A DNA stretch of 64,000 bases from Nitrospira sp. (GTDB lineage Bacteria; Nitrospirota; Nitrospiria; Nitrospirales; Nitrospiraceae). Below are positions 1 to 8,211 of this stretch, one piece after another (within the stretch, counting starts at the first letter, position 1; each line of letters starts with the position of its first letter). The notes under the pieces are model-generated. The model was given only the letters and a program-made list of their open reading frames with translations, searched no databases and was not told where the DNA came from. The stretch covers positions 806,001 through 870,000 of the forward strand of contig CP126123.1 in the NCBI GenBank assembly GCA_030123605.1, written 5' to 3'. A program made the translations under genes and the position numbers.

Positions 1-433
1 CCTCTCTCGTCGTCAACGGACTCCGACGCCAGGCCCGCTCGTCGAGCAACTGCTGATCCTGTCGGTCTCGCCGTCGACGTTGTTCCTGGGCGGCACGCGT
101 TGCGAGAAGGTCCAGCTTCTTTCGATACCGTATCGCTTCGAGCAATTCATCCCGTTTGGCTTCCCATTGTTGCCGCAGTATGGCCTGCACCTGTTCCAGT
201 TCCTTACGGGCGACGATGGCTCGGTCCATCGCATCGAGGTGCGCCGAGGCCTGATCAACGGTGGTTCCTTGCCACACCTGAGACAAATAACGATCGGCAT
301 CCGCTCCGACCTGCGAATCCAGCATCGCCATCCGCCCGACGATGTCCTGCAAGGCCTTGGCGCACGCTGCCGTCTCCAATCCGGCGACCTCTTCGATCTG
401 CAGGGCATAGGCGCGAAGGGCCGCAATCTTCAT
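1..433 (-). CDS. fliJ: FliJ-like flagellar export chaperone (partial)
   Basis: The gene starts with ATG at 433 and stays open to the window edge, so about 144 residues are visible and the C-terminus is missing. The product is predicted almost entirely helical and highly charged, with an Arg/Gln-rich stretch near residues 115-130, as expected for the coiled-coil FliJ stalk that sits in the FliI ATPase ring of the flagellar type III export gate. The ATG overlaps the fliI stop codon (ATGA), the usual fliI-fliJ coupling. The assignment rests on position directly after fliI plus coiled-coil character, because FliJ sequences are poorly conserved. Other frames over this stretch give Arg/Pro-rich shadow translations. 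Confidence 0.75.
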   Translation of the reverse strand, partial: MKIAALRAYALQIEEVAGLETAACAKALQDIVGRMAMLDSQVGADADRYLSQVWQGTTVDQASAHLDAMDRAIVARKELEQVQAILRQQWEAKRDELLEAIRYRKKLDLLATRAAQEQRRRRDRQDQQLLDERAWRRSPLTTRE

Positions 434-1737
434 TGAACTTTCCCTGCCAGCGCCAGCAGTTCATCAATCGAACGGGAGAAGCCGACCGGCTCACGGATCT
501 CCTGCCGTAAAAATCCCGTAATGTCGGGTTGAGCCGCCACGGCCTTGTCCAACTCTTTACTCATGCCGGGCTTGTAGGCTCCCAGCGTGATCAAATCTTC
601 CGAACGGCGATAGAGCGCCGTGCGTTCGAGCAGCAAACGAGCCGCCGCATAATGGGCCGGGGTGACGATGTCGCGCATGACTCGGCTGGTGCTGTGCAGA
701 ATATCGATCGCGGGGAAATGATTCTGCGCAGCGAGTTCGCGGGAGAGCACGATGTGCCCGTCCAGAATGGACCGTACCGCGTCGGCGACCGGATCGTTGA
801 GGTCGTCTCCGTCGACCAACACCGTGTAGAGGCCGGTGATACTGCCGCCGCTTTGAGCCGTTCCGACCCGCTCCAGCAACTTGGGCAACAGAGCGAAGAC
901 CGACGGCGTATAGCCCTTGGTCGTCGGCGGTTCGCCGACTGCCAACCCGACTTCCCGTTGGCTATAGGCCAGCCGCGAGAGGGAATCCATCATCAACAAC
1001 ACATGTTTGCCGCGGTCGCGGAAATATTCCGCGATGGCGGTGGCCACCAGCGCGCCGCGAATCCTTACCAGGGGCGGCTGATCCGAGGTCGCCACGATCA
1101 CGACGGAGCGGGCCCTGGCCTCCGGTGTGAGGTCGCGTTCCAGGAATTCCTTCACCTCGCGCCCCCGCTCGCCGACGAGGGCGATGACCCTGACATCCGC
1201 CTGGGTGTATCGACTGATCATGCCCAACAAGACGCTTTTCCCCACGCCGGACCCTGCGAAGACGCCGATCTTCTGACCCTGTCCGCAGGTCAACAGGGCG
1301 TTGATCGCCCGGATGCCCAGATCGACCGGCTGTGTAATCCTGGCGCGGTGCAACGGATTGAGCGGTGCGGCATGGAGCGGAACACGGACCTCGGCGCGCA
1401 AGGCCGGCAGACCGTCCAGCGGATGGCCGAGGCCGTCGAAAATTCGTCCCAACATCTGCGGCCCGACCGGGACGGACGCGACATGTCCCTTCATGACCAC
1501 GCGACTGCCCGGCCCGATGCCCTGCATTTCCCCGAGCGGCATCAACAACACACGGTCTTCGCGGAACCCGACGACCTCCGCCATGACGGCACCGTGACCG
1601 CCCTCGCGAGTGATCTCGCACACCTCGCCGACGGAGGTGAAGGGGCCGGATGCTTCGATGACGATGCCGACCGCCTGCGCCACCCGTCCCGTGATGGAGA
1701 GCGGCTCGACCTGTTCGAGGCGTTCGCTAAGCTTCAC
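430..1737 (-). CDS. fliI: Flagellum-specific ATPase FliI
   Basis: This is a 435-residue F1-beta-like ATPase that energises flagellar type III export at the cytoplasmic face of the basal body. Walker A is GSGVGKS at residues 162-168; a Walker B segment (HVLLMMDS) and the conserved GEPPTTKGYTPSVF region follow. I chose a GTG start at 1737, which overlaps the 3' end of fliH by 11 bases. This gives the family-typical length, whereas the frame upstream encodes 41 residues unlike FliI. The end overlaps fliJ by 4 bases. Neighbours fliF, fliG, fliH and fliJ make the identity secure. Confidence 0.95.
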   Translation of the reverse strand: MKLSERLEQVEPLSITGRVAQAVGIVIEASGPFTSVGEVCEITREGGHGAVMAEVVGFREDRVLLMPLGEMQGIGPGSRVVMKGHVASVPVGPQMLGRIFDGLGHPLDGLPALRAEVRVPLHAAPLNPLHRARITQPVDLGIRAINALLTCGQGQKIGVFAGSGVGKSVLLGMISRYTQADVRVIALVGERGREVKEFLERDLTPEARARSVVIVATSDQPPLVRIRGALVATAIAEYFRDRGKHVLLMMDSLSRLAYSQREVGLAVGEPPTTKGYTPSVFALLPKLLERVGTAQSGGSITGLYTVLVDGDDLNDPVADAVRSILDGHIVLSRELAAQNHFPAIDILHSTSRVMRDIVTPAHYAAARLLLERTALYRRSEDLITLGAYKPGMSKELDKAVAAQPDITGFLRQEIREPVGFSRSIDELLALAGKVQ

Positions 1738-2770
1738 CGCCCTCTCGCTTTCGTAAGGCTTCGCCCAAACGAAGCAATTGTGAATCCAACGTCGCATCGA
1801 TCGACAAGTTCGCTGCTTGCACCAGGCAGCCTCCCGGACTGATGTCAGGGTCCGTCTCAAACTTCAGGCTCAGCAGGCCGTGCGGCGTCTGACTCAAGGC
1901 GGCGCGTGATGTCTCCAGGAACGGCAGGTCCGACGGATGGACATGAATCCGTACGAGCCCGCTCTCATGCAAATGCGCGAGCGCCGACCGCGTCTGGGCC
2001 ACGACCACCTCGTGGTTCGCAGCGCTCAGGTCGCGCACCACCTTCTGCGCGATCATGAACGCCAGCGAGGCGATTTCCTCTTCCACCGTCTCGTGAAGGC
2101 TGCGTGAGGTTTCCTCCAACTGGGCCATGAGCGACGCCGTCAGCGCCTGCTCTTTCTGCCGTATCGCAGCCGTCCTCTCATCGGCGCGTTTTTCTCCTTC
2201 GACCACACCCCGTTCGAACTCCGTCGCATCGTCCGATCCCACCGTCCTGTTGCCTCGGCCGAAATCCGTCAGCGACACGGCCCGCAACCGCAGGTTGCCG
2301 GATCGAATCAGGGTACTCTTGAGCAGGCTGTTTTCCCGGCGCAGTCGATAGAGTTCCAACAGGCGGGAAACGGTCGCATGCACCAGATCGAGCTGAAGCG
2401 GTTTCGTCAGGAAATCCGCCGCCCCGGCTTTCATGGCCCGCACCGCCAGTTCGATGTTGCCGTATCCGGTCATGACGATGCCCAGCAGTCGACCGTCGGC
2501 TTCCAGCGCCTGTTCCAAGAAGGTGATTCCGTCGATCCCGACCAATTGTACATCCACGATCAGCACGGCGATCTGATGCGTGCGCAGGCAGCCCAATGCC
2601 TCCTCGGCCGAGCCGGCCGTAAGGATTCTATGTCCGGTAGCATGGAGCATCTCAGCCAGCAACCTGCAGACAGCCGGCTCGTCGTCGACGACCAGAACGG
2701 TCAGAGGCGAGAGTTCCTTGTCCGGCACGGCCTGAGCAGGCGCGGAAAGGCGCGAGGACTGCGCTCCCAT
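1727..2770 (-). CDS. fliH: FliH with N-terminal response-regulator receiver domain
   Basis: The 347-residue product has two parts. Residues about 22-145 form a complete receiver domain: acidic pair DDE at 29-31, phospho-acceptor Asp73, Thr101 in MTGYG and Lys123 in TKP. Residues about 185-347 are a FliH/HrpE-like region with a long charged helix and a C-terminal domain ending in RLGEALRKREGGEA, matching the FliI regulator and stator. The receiver and the helix after it (YRLRRENSLL) closely resemble the same part of the NtrC-type regulator at 11850-13265 (YKLKQENHLL), so I infer the fusion came from such a regulator. The gene lies between fliG (TAG directly abutting its ATG) and fliI. Ordinary FliH proteins are about 220-270 residues and lack a receiver. 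Confidence 0.88.
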   Translation of the reverse strand: MGAQSSRLSAPAQAVPDKELSPLTVLVVDDEPAVCRLLAEMLHATGHRILTAGSAEEALGCLRTHQIAVLIVDVQLVGIDGITFLEQALEADGRLLGIVMTGYGNIELAVRAMKAGAADFLTKPLQLDLVHATVSRLLELYRLRRENSLLKSTLIRSGNLRLRAVSLTDFGRGNRTVGSDDATEFERGVVEGEKRADERTAAIRQKEQALTASLMAQLEETSRSLHETVEEEIASLAFMIAQKVVRDLSAANHEVVVAQTRSALAHLHESGLVRIHVHPSDLPFLETSRAALSQTPHGLLSLKFETDPDISPGGCLVQAANLSIDATLDSQLLRLGEALRKREGGEA

Positions 2771-3766
2771 CTACAGCAACTCCTCGCCCGCCCCGCCGCC
2801 CACTACGATGCGGCCCTCTTCTTCCAGCTTGCGACAAACCTTGAGAATGTTCTGCTGCGCCTTTTCGACGTCGGAGATCTTGACCGGCCCGCGCGTGTCC
2901 ATGTCTTCTTTGAGCATCTCGGCCGCGCGGCTGGACATATTTTTGAGAAATTTGTCTTTCACTTCGGGCGCTGCACCGCGGAGTGCGACCGGGAGATCTT
3001 CCTTGCTGATTTCCTTCATGAGTTCCTGCATCGCACGGGAGTCCAAATCCACAAGATCGTCGAAAACGAACATGAGCGCCCGGATGCTTTCGGCCAACGC
3101 TTGGTCCCGCTCGGTGAGCTTCGCCATGATGGCCCCTTCGGTATTCTTATCGACGCGGGTCAAAATGTCGGCCATCAGTTCGGCCCCGCCCACCGACATG
3201 CTCGACATCCCCATCGAGGCCGAGAGAATCTCCTGCAAGCTCTCGCTCAGTTCAGCCAGCACATCCGGCTGCACTTCCTGCATCGTCGCCAACCGCAGCG
3301 AGACGTCCGCATGCAGATGCACGGGCAGCAACGCGAGGACGGCGCTGGCCTGTTCCGCCTCCATTTGAGCCAGACAGACCGCGATGGTCTGGGGATGTTC
3401 GATTTTCAACAGTTGCGACACGGTACGGGGATCCACCCATTTCAGGGCATCGATGCCGGGATAGGTCTTCGTATTCAAGGATTCCATCATCCTGGCGGCC
3501 TTTTCCGGCCCCAAGGCTTTTTTCAAGATGGCTTCCATGAACTCGCGGCCCTCGAATTCCACTTCACCGGATGAACTCGCCTGTTCGAACTCGGCGATCA
3601 CGCTGTCTTCCTCCTGCTTCGTGATGTTTGCCGTTTCTTTCATGAAGGTGCCGAGCTTGCGGATGTCTTTGGGGTCCAGGGCTTTCATGACGGCCGCGGC
3701 CGCTTCTTCGCCCATCGCTCGGAGCAGGATGGCGGCTTTTTGTGCACCGGTCAGTTGTTTGTTCAT
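2771..3766 (-). CDS. fliG: Flagellar motor switch protein FliG
   Basis: This 331-residue protein is FliG, the rotor component that joins the FliF ring to FliM/FliN and receives torque from MotA. The N-terminal region (TGAQKAAILLRAMGEE) is the FliF-binding domain. The EHPQT motif is at residues 123-127. The C-terminal third carries the charged helix FVFDDLVDLD that contacts the stator. Length matches the family (330-350). The ATG is 12 bases downstream of the fliF stop and the stop abuts fliH, so translation is probably coupled through the operon. Confidence 0.97.
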   Translation of the reverse strand: MNKQLTGAQKAAILLRAMGEEAAAAVMKALDPKDIRKLGTFMKETANITKQEEDSVIAEFEQASSSGEVEFEGREFMEAILKKALGPEKAARMMESLNTKTYPGIDALKWVDPRTVSQLLKIEHPQTIAVCLAQMEAEQASAVLALLPVHLHADVSLRLATMQEVQPDVLAELSESLQEILSASMGMSSMSVGGAELMADILTRVDKNTEGAIMAKLTERDQALAESIRALMFVFDDLVDLDSRAMQELMKEISKEDLPVALRGAAPEVKDKFLKNMSSRAAEMLKEDMDTRGPVKISDVEKAQQNILKVCRKLEEEGRIVVGGGAGEELL

Positions 3767-3778
3767 GGTGGAGTGGGG

Positions 3779-5338
3779 TTAGGCGTTGCTCTTGAGCCAC
3801 TGCTTGACGACCACGGCGGTGTTGGCGGGATTGTTTTTCGCCATGTCCAAAATTTGAGCCGGTTGTTTGCCGACGATGGCAGCCTCCACTTGTCCGACCG
3901 AGGCCGGCAGGGCGGGTGTCCCGCCGGCGGCCGGAGGAGGCGCCGATTCGGCCAGCATGGTCATCAACGGACGGACGACCATGAACAGGATGAGGAAGAA
4001 CAACAGGCCTCCGACCGCATACCGGATGTAGGGCATCCAGACCTTGGTCGAATCGGACGCGGCTTCCACCCCGGCGCCGACCGGCTCTTCCGGTCCCAGT
4101 CCGAATTGAATGTTGACGACTTCGACCTGGTCCTGCCGTTCCGCCGAATAACCCATGGCCTTCTTGACGATGTCTTCGATGCGTTTCATGTCCTCTTCCG
4201 AACGAGCCACGTACTTCTTGGGTTGGTCCGCCGCGGCGTCGCCGGCCTTGCCTCCTTCATAGATTCCGTCCACCAAGACCGCGACCGACAGTTTCTTGAT
4301 CGTTCCGGTCGGTTCCACGATGCGCGAGACGGTCCGGCTGATTTCATAGTTCACGGTTTCATTCTTGGTCTGGTTGTTGCTGGAACTTGTTTGACCGCCC
4401 TCGGTCTCCTGGCCACCAGGCACATTCGATTCCACACCAGGTACGCCGCCGGAAGTCGTCCCGTTCACACCGCTGGACCGCTCCTGCCCTCGTTGTTCGC
4501 TTCGGACCACCTGCCCGTTCGGGTCGAACCGCTCTTCCGTCGTCTCGATCTTTCTGAAATCGAGGACGCTCGACACGCGGACGACGGCCTTGTTGACTCC
4601 GACGATTCGTTCCAACATCGACTGAATGCGGGTCTCGATATCTTTTTCCAACGTCCGCTGATATTCCATCTGCGTCCCGGACAACCCGGCCGATTCATCG
4701 GTGGATGTTGTCGATAACAAATTCCCGTGGCCGTCCACGACGGTCACATCGCGCGCCTGCAGCCCCTCCACGCTGCTGGAGACAAGGTGCACCACGCCCT
4801 GCACCTGGGCCTTGGACAGAGTCTGATTCGAACGCAACGACACCACCACCGACGCGCGCGCGCGATCCTGTTCGGTCGCGAAGAGTCTCCGCTCCGGGAT
4901 TGCCAAGTGCACCCGTGCCCGCTCCACTTCCGGCATCTGCGTGATGGTGCGCGCCAATTCCCCTTGCAGGGCCCGTCGATAGTTCAATTTCTGAAGGAAG
5001 TCGGACATGCCCAAAGTCGACCGATCGAAGATTTCATACCCGACCCCGCCGCCGTGCGGAAGCCCCTGGCCAGCCATCTCCAATCGCAGATCATGCACCT
5101 GTGCGTTCGGCACCAGCACCGTCGTCCCGCCGTTGGTGGTCTCGTAGGGCACCTTGGCGTCCTTCAGCCGGTCGATGATGGTGGACGCATCCTCGGCGGC
5201 AAGATTGGCGAACAGCACCTGCATGTCCGGCTGTTGTGTCCAGAGGGTGACGGCCACCAGGCCGGCCACGGATCCGGCGAGTGCGAGCAGGATGATGAAC
5301 CGTTGATTGATCGTGAATTGGCTGAATTTCGAAAACAT
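3779..5338 (-). CDS. fliF: Flagellar MS-ring protein FliF
   Basis: This 519-residue protein is FliF, which forms the MS ring in the inner membrane and anchors the export gate and FliG. A first transmembrane helix lies at about residues 15-35 (RFIILLALAGSVAGLVAV) and a second near 435-457. Between them are the ring-building domains, with YEIFDRSTLGMSDF and EVERARVHLAIPE typical of FliF/SctJ. The cytoplasmic tail of about 60 residues ends in AVVVKQWLKSNA, the FliG-binding tail. A Ser/Gly/Asn-rich linker occurs in the periplasmic part. It lies 49 bases downstream of fliE. Confidence 0.97.
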   Translation of the reverse strand: MFSKFSQFTINQRFIILLALAGSVAGLVAVTLWTQQPDMQVLFANLAAEDASTIIDRLKDAKVPYETTNGGTTVLVPNAQVHDLRLEMAGQGLPHGGGVGYEIFDRSTLGMSDFLQKLNYRRALQGELARTITQMPEVERARVHLAIPERRLFATEQDRARASVVVSLRSNQTLSKAQVQGVVHLVSSSVEGLQARDVTVVDGHGNLLSTTSTDESAGLSGTQMEYQRTLEKDIETRIQSMLERIVGVNKAVVRVSSVLDFRKIETTEERFDPNGQVVRSEQRGQERSSGVNGTTSGGVPGVESNVPGGQETEGGQTSSSNNQTKNETVNYEISRTVSRIVEPTGTIKKLSVAVLVDGIYEGGKAGDAAADQPKKYVARSEEDMKRIEDIVKKAMGYSAERQDQVEVVNIQFGLGPEEPVGAGVEAASDSTKVWMPYIRYAVGGLLFFLILFMVVRPLMTMLAESAPPPAAGGTPALPASVGQVEAAIVGKQPAQILDMAKNNPANTAVVVKQWLKSNA

Positions 5339-5387
5339 AGGATAGGAGGTCCTTTGGTCGGGAAACCGTTGCCCGGATCACGGCTCG

Positions 5388-5702
5388 TCAAATCTGCATG
5401 CGTTGAATTTCCTCGTAGGCCGAGACCAGCTTGTTCCGTACCTGCATCATCAGTTGGAACGACACGTCGGCCTGCTGCAATGCCACCATGGTTTGGTGAA
5501 TGTTGCTGCTCTGTCCTGAAACCAAGGCATCGACCGCCTGACCGGCTCCGGTTTGCGCGTCATTGATGCTGTTAATGGCCTCTTTGAGCGACCCCATGAA
5601 ATTCGTGGTGGCCCCGACGTCGCTTCCTTGACCGGGTTCGTGAATCTCCGGAGCCTCGATCGGTCGAGGCAGGCTCACCCCCGCTATACGCAGGTCGGAC
5701 AT
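5388..5702 (-). CDS. fliE: Flagellar hook-basal body protein FliE
   Basis: This 104-residue protein is FliE, the adaptor between the MS ring and the proximal rod. I start it at the ATG of MSDLRIAGVS, two bases after the flgC stop; an 11-residue upstream extension would run into flgC. The C-terminal half (VALQQADVSFQLMMQVRNKL, then AYEEIQRMQI) is diagnostic of FliE and includes the Met-rich terminal helix. Order flgB-flgC-fliE-fliF is the common bacterial arrangement. Confidence 0.95.
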   Translation of the reverse strand: MSDLRIAGVSLPRPIEAPEIHEPGQGSDVGATTNFMGSLKEAINSINDAQTGAGQAVDALVSGQSSNIHQTMVALQQADVSFQLMMQVRNKLVSAYEEIQRMQI

Positions 5703-5704
5703 GG

Positions 5705-6154
5705 TTACCTCCCGATCTCCAGGGCGCGATTCCACATGGTGCGGGTCGCGTTGATGGCCTGTACGTTCGCTTCGTATGCACGAGAGGCCCCGATCATGTT
5801 GACCATTTCCTCCATGACGTTCACGTTGGGCATCGTGACGAAGCCCTTTTTGTCCGCATCGGGATGCCGAGGGTCATAGACCGTCTGCCCCGGCTTCCGG
5901 TCTTCGATGACCCTGGCGACCTTCACTCCATCCAATGCATGGCGGCCCGGTCCTGTCACCGCCTGCTTGAATGCGTGCTGAAACGACGACGACACCGGCG
6001 CTGCTTGAAAGACGACATCCCGGCGTCGATAGGGTCCGCCGCCGTCGGTTCTGGTGGATTGTGCATTGGCGAGATTGCTCGCAATGACATTCAATCGATG
6101 TCGGTGGGCGTCGAGCGCCGAGACTGATACGGCGAGACTATCGGTCATATCCAT
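5705..6154 (-). CDS. flgC: Flagellar basal-body rod protein FlgC
   Basis: This 149-residue proximal rod protein begins MDMTDSLAVSVSAL. The N-terminal rod signature ASNLANAQSTRT and the C-terminal signature NVNVMEEMVNMIGASRAYEAN are both present, with the heptad-like ends that polymerise in the rod. The ATG at 6154 is preceded by AGAGG at a normal distance; a GTG one codon upstream is less well placed. It lies 62 bases after flgB and is followed immediately by fliE. Confidence 0.95.
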   Translation of the reverse strand: MDMTDSLAVSVSALDAHRHRLNVIASNLANAQSTRTDGGGPYRRRDVVFQAAPVSSSFQHAFKQAVTGPGRHALDGVKVARVIEDRKPGQTVYDPRHPDADKKGFVTMPNVNVMEEMVNMIGASRAYEANVQAINATRTMWNRALEIGR

Positions 6155-6216
6155 CACGCACCTCTCTGTTGGAATCTCGTGGTTCGATGCATCCTGTTCC
6201 CCTCACGGCACGGTAC

Positions 6217-6624
6217 CTACCGCCCCTCTCGAATCGCGCTCAACAGTTGCCGGAACCGCATGCCGATGATGGTCGCGGCGGTGTTGTACTGTTGGGCATT
6301 GTCCGACATCTTGGCCATTTCCAATTCGATATTGACCGTGTTGGCATCCAACGGCAGATCGCCGGCCGGCACTTCCTCTAGTCGCCCCGTCACCTGCTGA
6401 AACCCCGTCCCTTTCGGACCGAAGTGATGCCGGTCGGTGGAAACCAACGCGATCGGAAGCTTACCTCGCTGCGCATCGGCCAAGGCCTGCCCGAAGTTCA
6501 AGTCGGTTGCGCGATATTTGGGCGTTTCCTCGTTGGCGATATTGGCCGCGATGACTTGCTGGCGCGCTCCGCGCAGGTCCAGCGAACGTTCGAGCAACTG
6601 CATCGTCCTATCAAAGATCGTCAT
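6217..6624 (-). CDS. flgB: Flagellar basal-body rod protein FlgB
   Basis: This 135-residue proximal rod protein begins MTIFDRTMQLLERSLDLRG. It has the rod-family N-terminal motif QQVIAANIANEETP and the C-terminal NTVNIELEMAKMSDNAQQYN helix. I chose the ATG at 6624 because GAAGGAG lies just upstream and the homology starts there. The frame is open further upstream but would run through the sigma-54 promoter at 6665-6680. It is the first gene of the basal-body operon. Confidence 0.95.
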   Translation of the reverse strand: MTIFDRTMQLLERSLDLRGARQQVIAANIANEETPKYRATDLNFGQALADAQRGKLPIALVSTDRHHFGPKGTGFQQVTGRLEEVPAGDLPLDANTVNIELEMAKMSDNAQQYNTAATIIGMRFRQLLSAIREGR

Positions 6625-6664
6625 GTCGATGACTCCTTCGAGTGGTTCGGTCCATCGTTGAAAA

Positions 6665-6680
6665 TGCAATCCACATACCC
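6665..6680 (-). promoter_or_regulatory. Sigma-54 (-24/-12) promoter of flgB operon
   Basis: On the minus strand the 16-mer GGGTATGTGGATTGCA aligns with the consensus TGGCACGNNNNTTGCA. The GG and GC are exactly 10 bases apart, the -12 TTGCA is perfect, and three of the twelve defined positions differ. The expected transcription start is near 6654, leaving a leader of about 30 bases with a GAAGGAG ribosome site before flgB. Two sigma-54 activators lie immediately upstream. Confidence 0.7.
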
Positions 6681-6740
6681 TGCCTCCGTCGTCGCCTCTC
6701 AATATTCGCCCGTTTTTTCCAGGAAACGACCGATGACCCG

Positions 6741-6779
6741 GGCAAATTCTGACCTGGCTCGGCAAAATCTGCCTGGCTC
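6741..6779. promoter_or_regulatory. Tandem imperfect repeat, candidate activator site
   Basis: Two adjacent copies occur on the plus strand: GGCAAATTCTGACCTGGCTC at 6741-6760 and GGCAAAATCTGCCTGGCTC at 6761-6779. The second is itself a dyad (GGCA-N5-TGCC). They lie 60-115 bases upstream of the sigma-54 promoter of flgB, the usual distance for a bacterial enhancer-binding protein site. That the adjacent FlrC-like regulator binds here is inference. Confidence 0.45.
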
Positions 6780-6792
6780 TCAGATCACCGGA

Positions 6793-8211
6793 TCAGGATT
6801 TCTCTGCCGTCACCTGATAGCCCATGTCCCGATATTCCCTCAGTTTGTTGCGCAGGGTTCGGATGCTGATTCCCAATTCCTTGGCCGCATGGGTGCGGTT
6901 TTCTTTCACCCGCGCCAAGGTCTTGAAAATGAGGTCCCGTTCCATTTCCCACAATGAGCCGTGCGATGAAGGCGGCAGGGCCGGCACGATCGGTTCCGGC
7001 TCCCGCAGCAGCGCCGTGCCGTCCCCCGGCATCAGGTGATCCACATCGACCGCCCCTCCGTTGGCCACCAGGATGGCGCGCTCCATGACATTTTCCAATT
7101 CACGGACATTCCCCTTCCAAGGTCGGCCTTGTAGCTCCGCTACGGCGCGTTCGGACAACGTCGCCATCGGCAGACCGTTGCGCTGTGCGGAGGACCGGAG
7201 AAAGTGTCGGGCCAGGAGCGGAATATCGCCCTGTCGTTCTCGGAGCGGGGGTACCGTGACGGGAAATACGTTCAATCGATAAAAGAGGTCTTCTCGAAAA
7301 CGTCCCTGCGTGACTTCGTGATACAGCGAACGGTTGGTCGTGGCGATCACCCGGATATTGACCGGAACCGGTTCGCGCCCTCCGATACGATCCACCTCGC
7401 GCTCTTGCAGGACGCGCAACAATTTTGCCTGGAGTCCCAGATTCATTTCGCTGATCTCGTCCAGGAATAGGGTCCCGGTGTGAGCCATCTCAAACTTGCC
7501 CAGCTTCTTCTGAACGGCTCCCGTAAAGGCACCCCGCTCGTGTCCGAACAGTTCACTTTCCAGCAGACTGTCCGGTAACGCGGCACAGTTCAACGCCACG
7601 AAGGGACGATGGGCTCGCGGGCTTCTGGCATGGATATACCGTGCCAGCAACTCTTTGCCCGTGCCGCTCTCCCCGCTGATCAGCACGGTGGCTTGGCTGG
7701 CCGCCACGCCTTCCAGGGTCGTGAGCAACCGGATCATGCCAGGGTCCTGGGTCAGGATCGCACGTGCCTCTGGCGTTGCAGGGCCCTCCTGTTCGTCCGG
7801 CACGGTGGTCGCTTGCAGGTTGACGATGACCCGTTCCAGCAGATCGGTCGAAAAGGGTTTCAGGATATAGTCGTTGGCGCCGTATTTCATGGCCTCCACC
7901 GCCGTTTCCACCGTGCCGTAGGCGGTCATGAGGATCAGGAAGGTATGGGGAGCCTTCTGTTTGATCTCCTTCACGAGGTCGAGGCCGTTCACGCGTGGCA
8001 TCTTCAAATCGGTCACCACCAGCCAGGGTTTCACACGCTCGACCTGTTCGATCGCATCCATGCCGTCGGAGGCGCTTCGGACCTGATAGCCCAATCGTCG
8101 GATGGTTTCCGACAGAGCCGTCCGCATGGACGGCTCGTCATCGACAATCAACACGACACGCGCGTCGTCGGGAGAAGCCGGTGGTCCCTGCATGGCCTGT
8201 TGCACAGTCAT
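6793..8211 (-). CDS. FlrC/FleR-like sigma-54 response regulator
   Basis: This 472-residue NtrC-family activator has a receiver domain at residues about 18-135 (phospho-acceptor Asp68, MTAYG, KPF). An AAA+ domain at about 155-395 carries Walker A GESGTGKE, the sigma-54 contact loop GAFTGA and the arginine-finger region LFYRLNVFP. A Fis-type helix-turn-helix lies at the C-terminus (HAAKELGISIRTLRNKL). The ATG overlaps the stop of the histidine kinase gene by 4 bases (ATGA), so the two are a cognate pair. Position directly upstream of the flgB operon suggests control of middle or late flagellar genes, as FlrC/FleR do. Target promoters are inferred. Confidence 0.9.
   Translation of the reverse strand: MTVQQAMQGPPASPDDARVVLIVDDEPSMRTALSETIRRLGYQVRSASDGMDAIEQVERVKPWLVVTDLKMPRVNGLDLVKEIKQKAPHTFLILMTAYGTVETAVEAMKYGANDYILKPFSTDLLERVIVNLQATTVPDEQEGPATPEARAILTQDPGMIRLLTTLEGVAASQATVLISGESGTGKELLARYIHARSPRAHRPFVALNCAALPDSLLESELFGHERGAFTGAVQKKLGKFEMAHTGTLFLDEISEMNLGLQAKLLRVLQEREVDRIGGREPVPVNIRVIATTNRSLYHEVTQGRFREDLFYRLNVFPVTVPPLRERQGDIPLLARHFLRSSAQRNGLPMATLSERAVAELQGRPWKGNVRELENVMERAILVANGGAVDVDHLMPGDGTALLREPEPIVPALPPSSHGSLWEMERDLIFKTLARVKENRTHAAKELGISIRTLRNKLREYRDMGYQVTAEKS

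Noticed and set aside
529-1842. A 437-codon plus-strand frame opposite fliI
   Set aside because: Antisense shadow; fliI has all expected motifs on the other strand.
6217-6765. Longer FlgB start at 6765
   Set aside because: The added 47 residues are unlike FlgB and would place the sigma-54 promoter inside the coding region.
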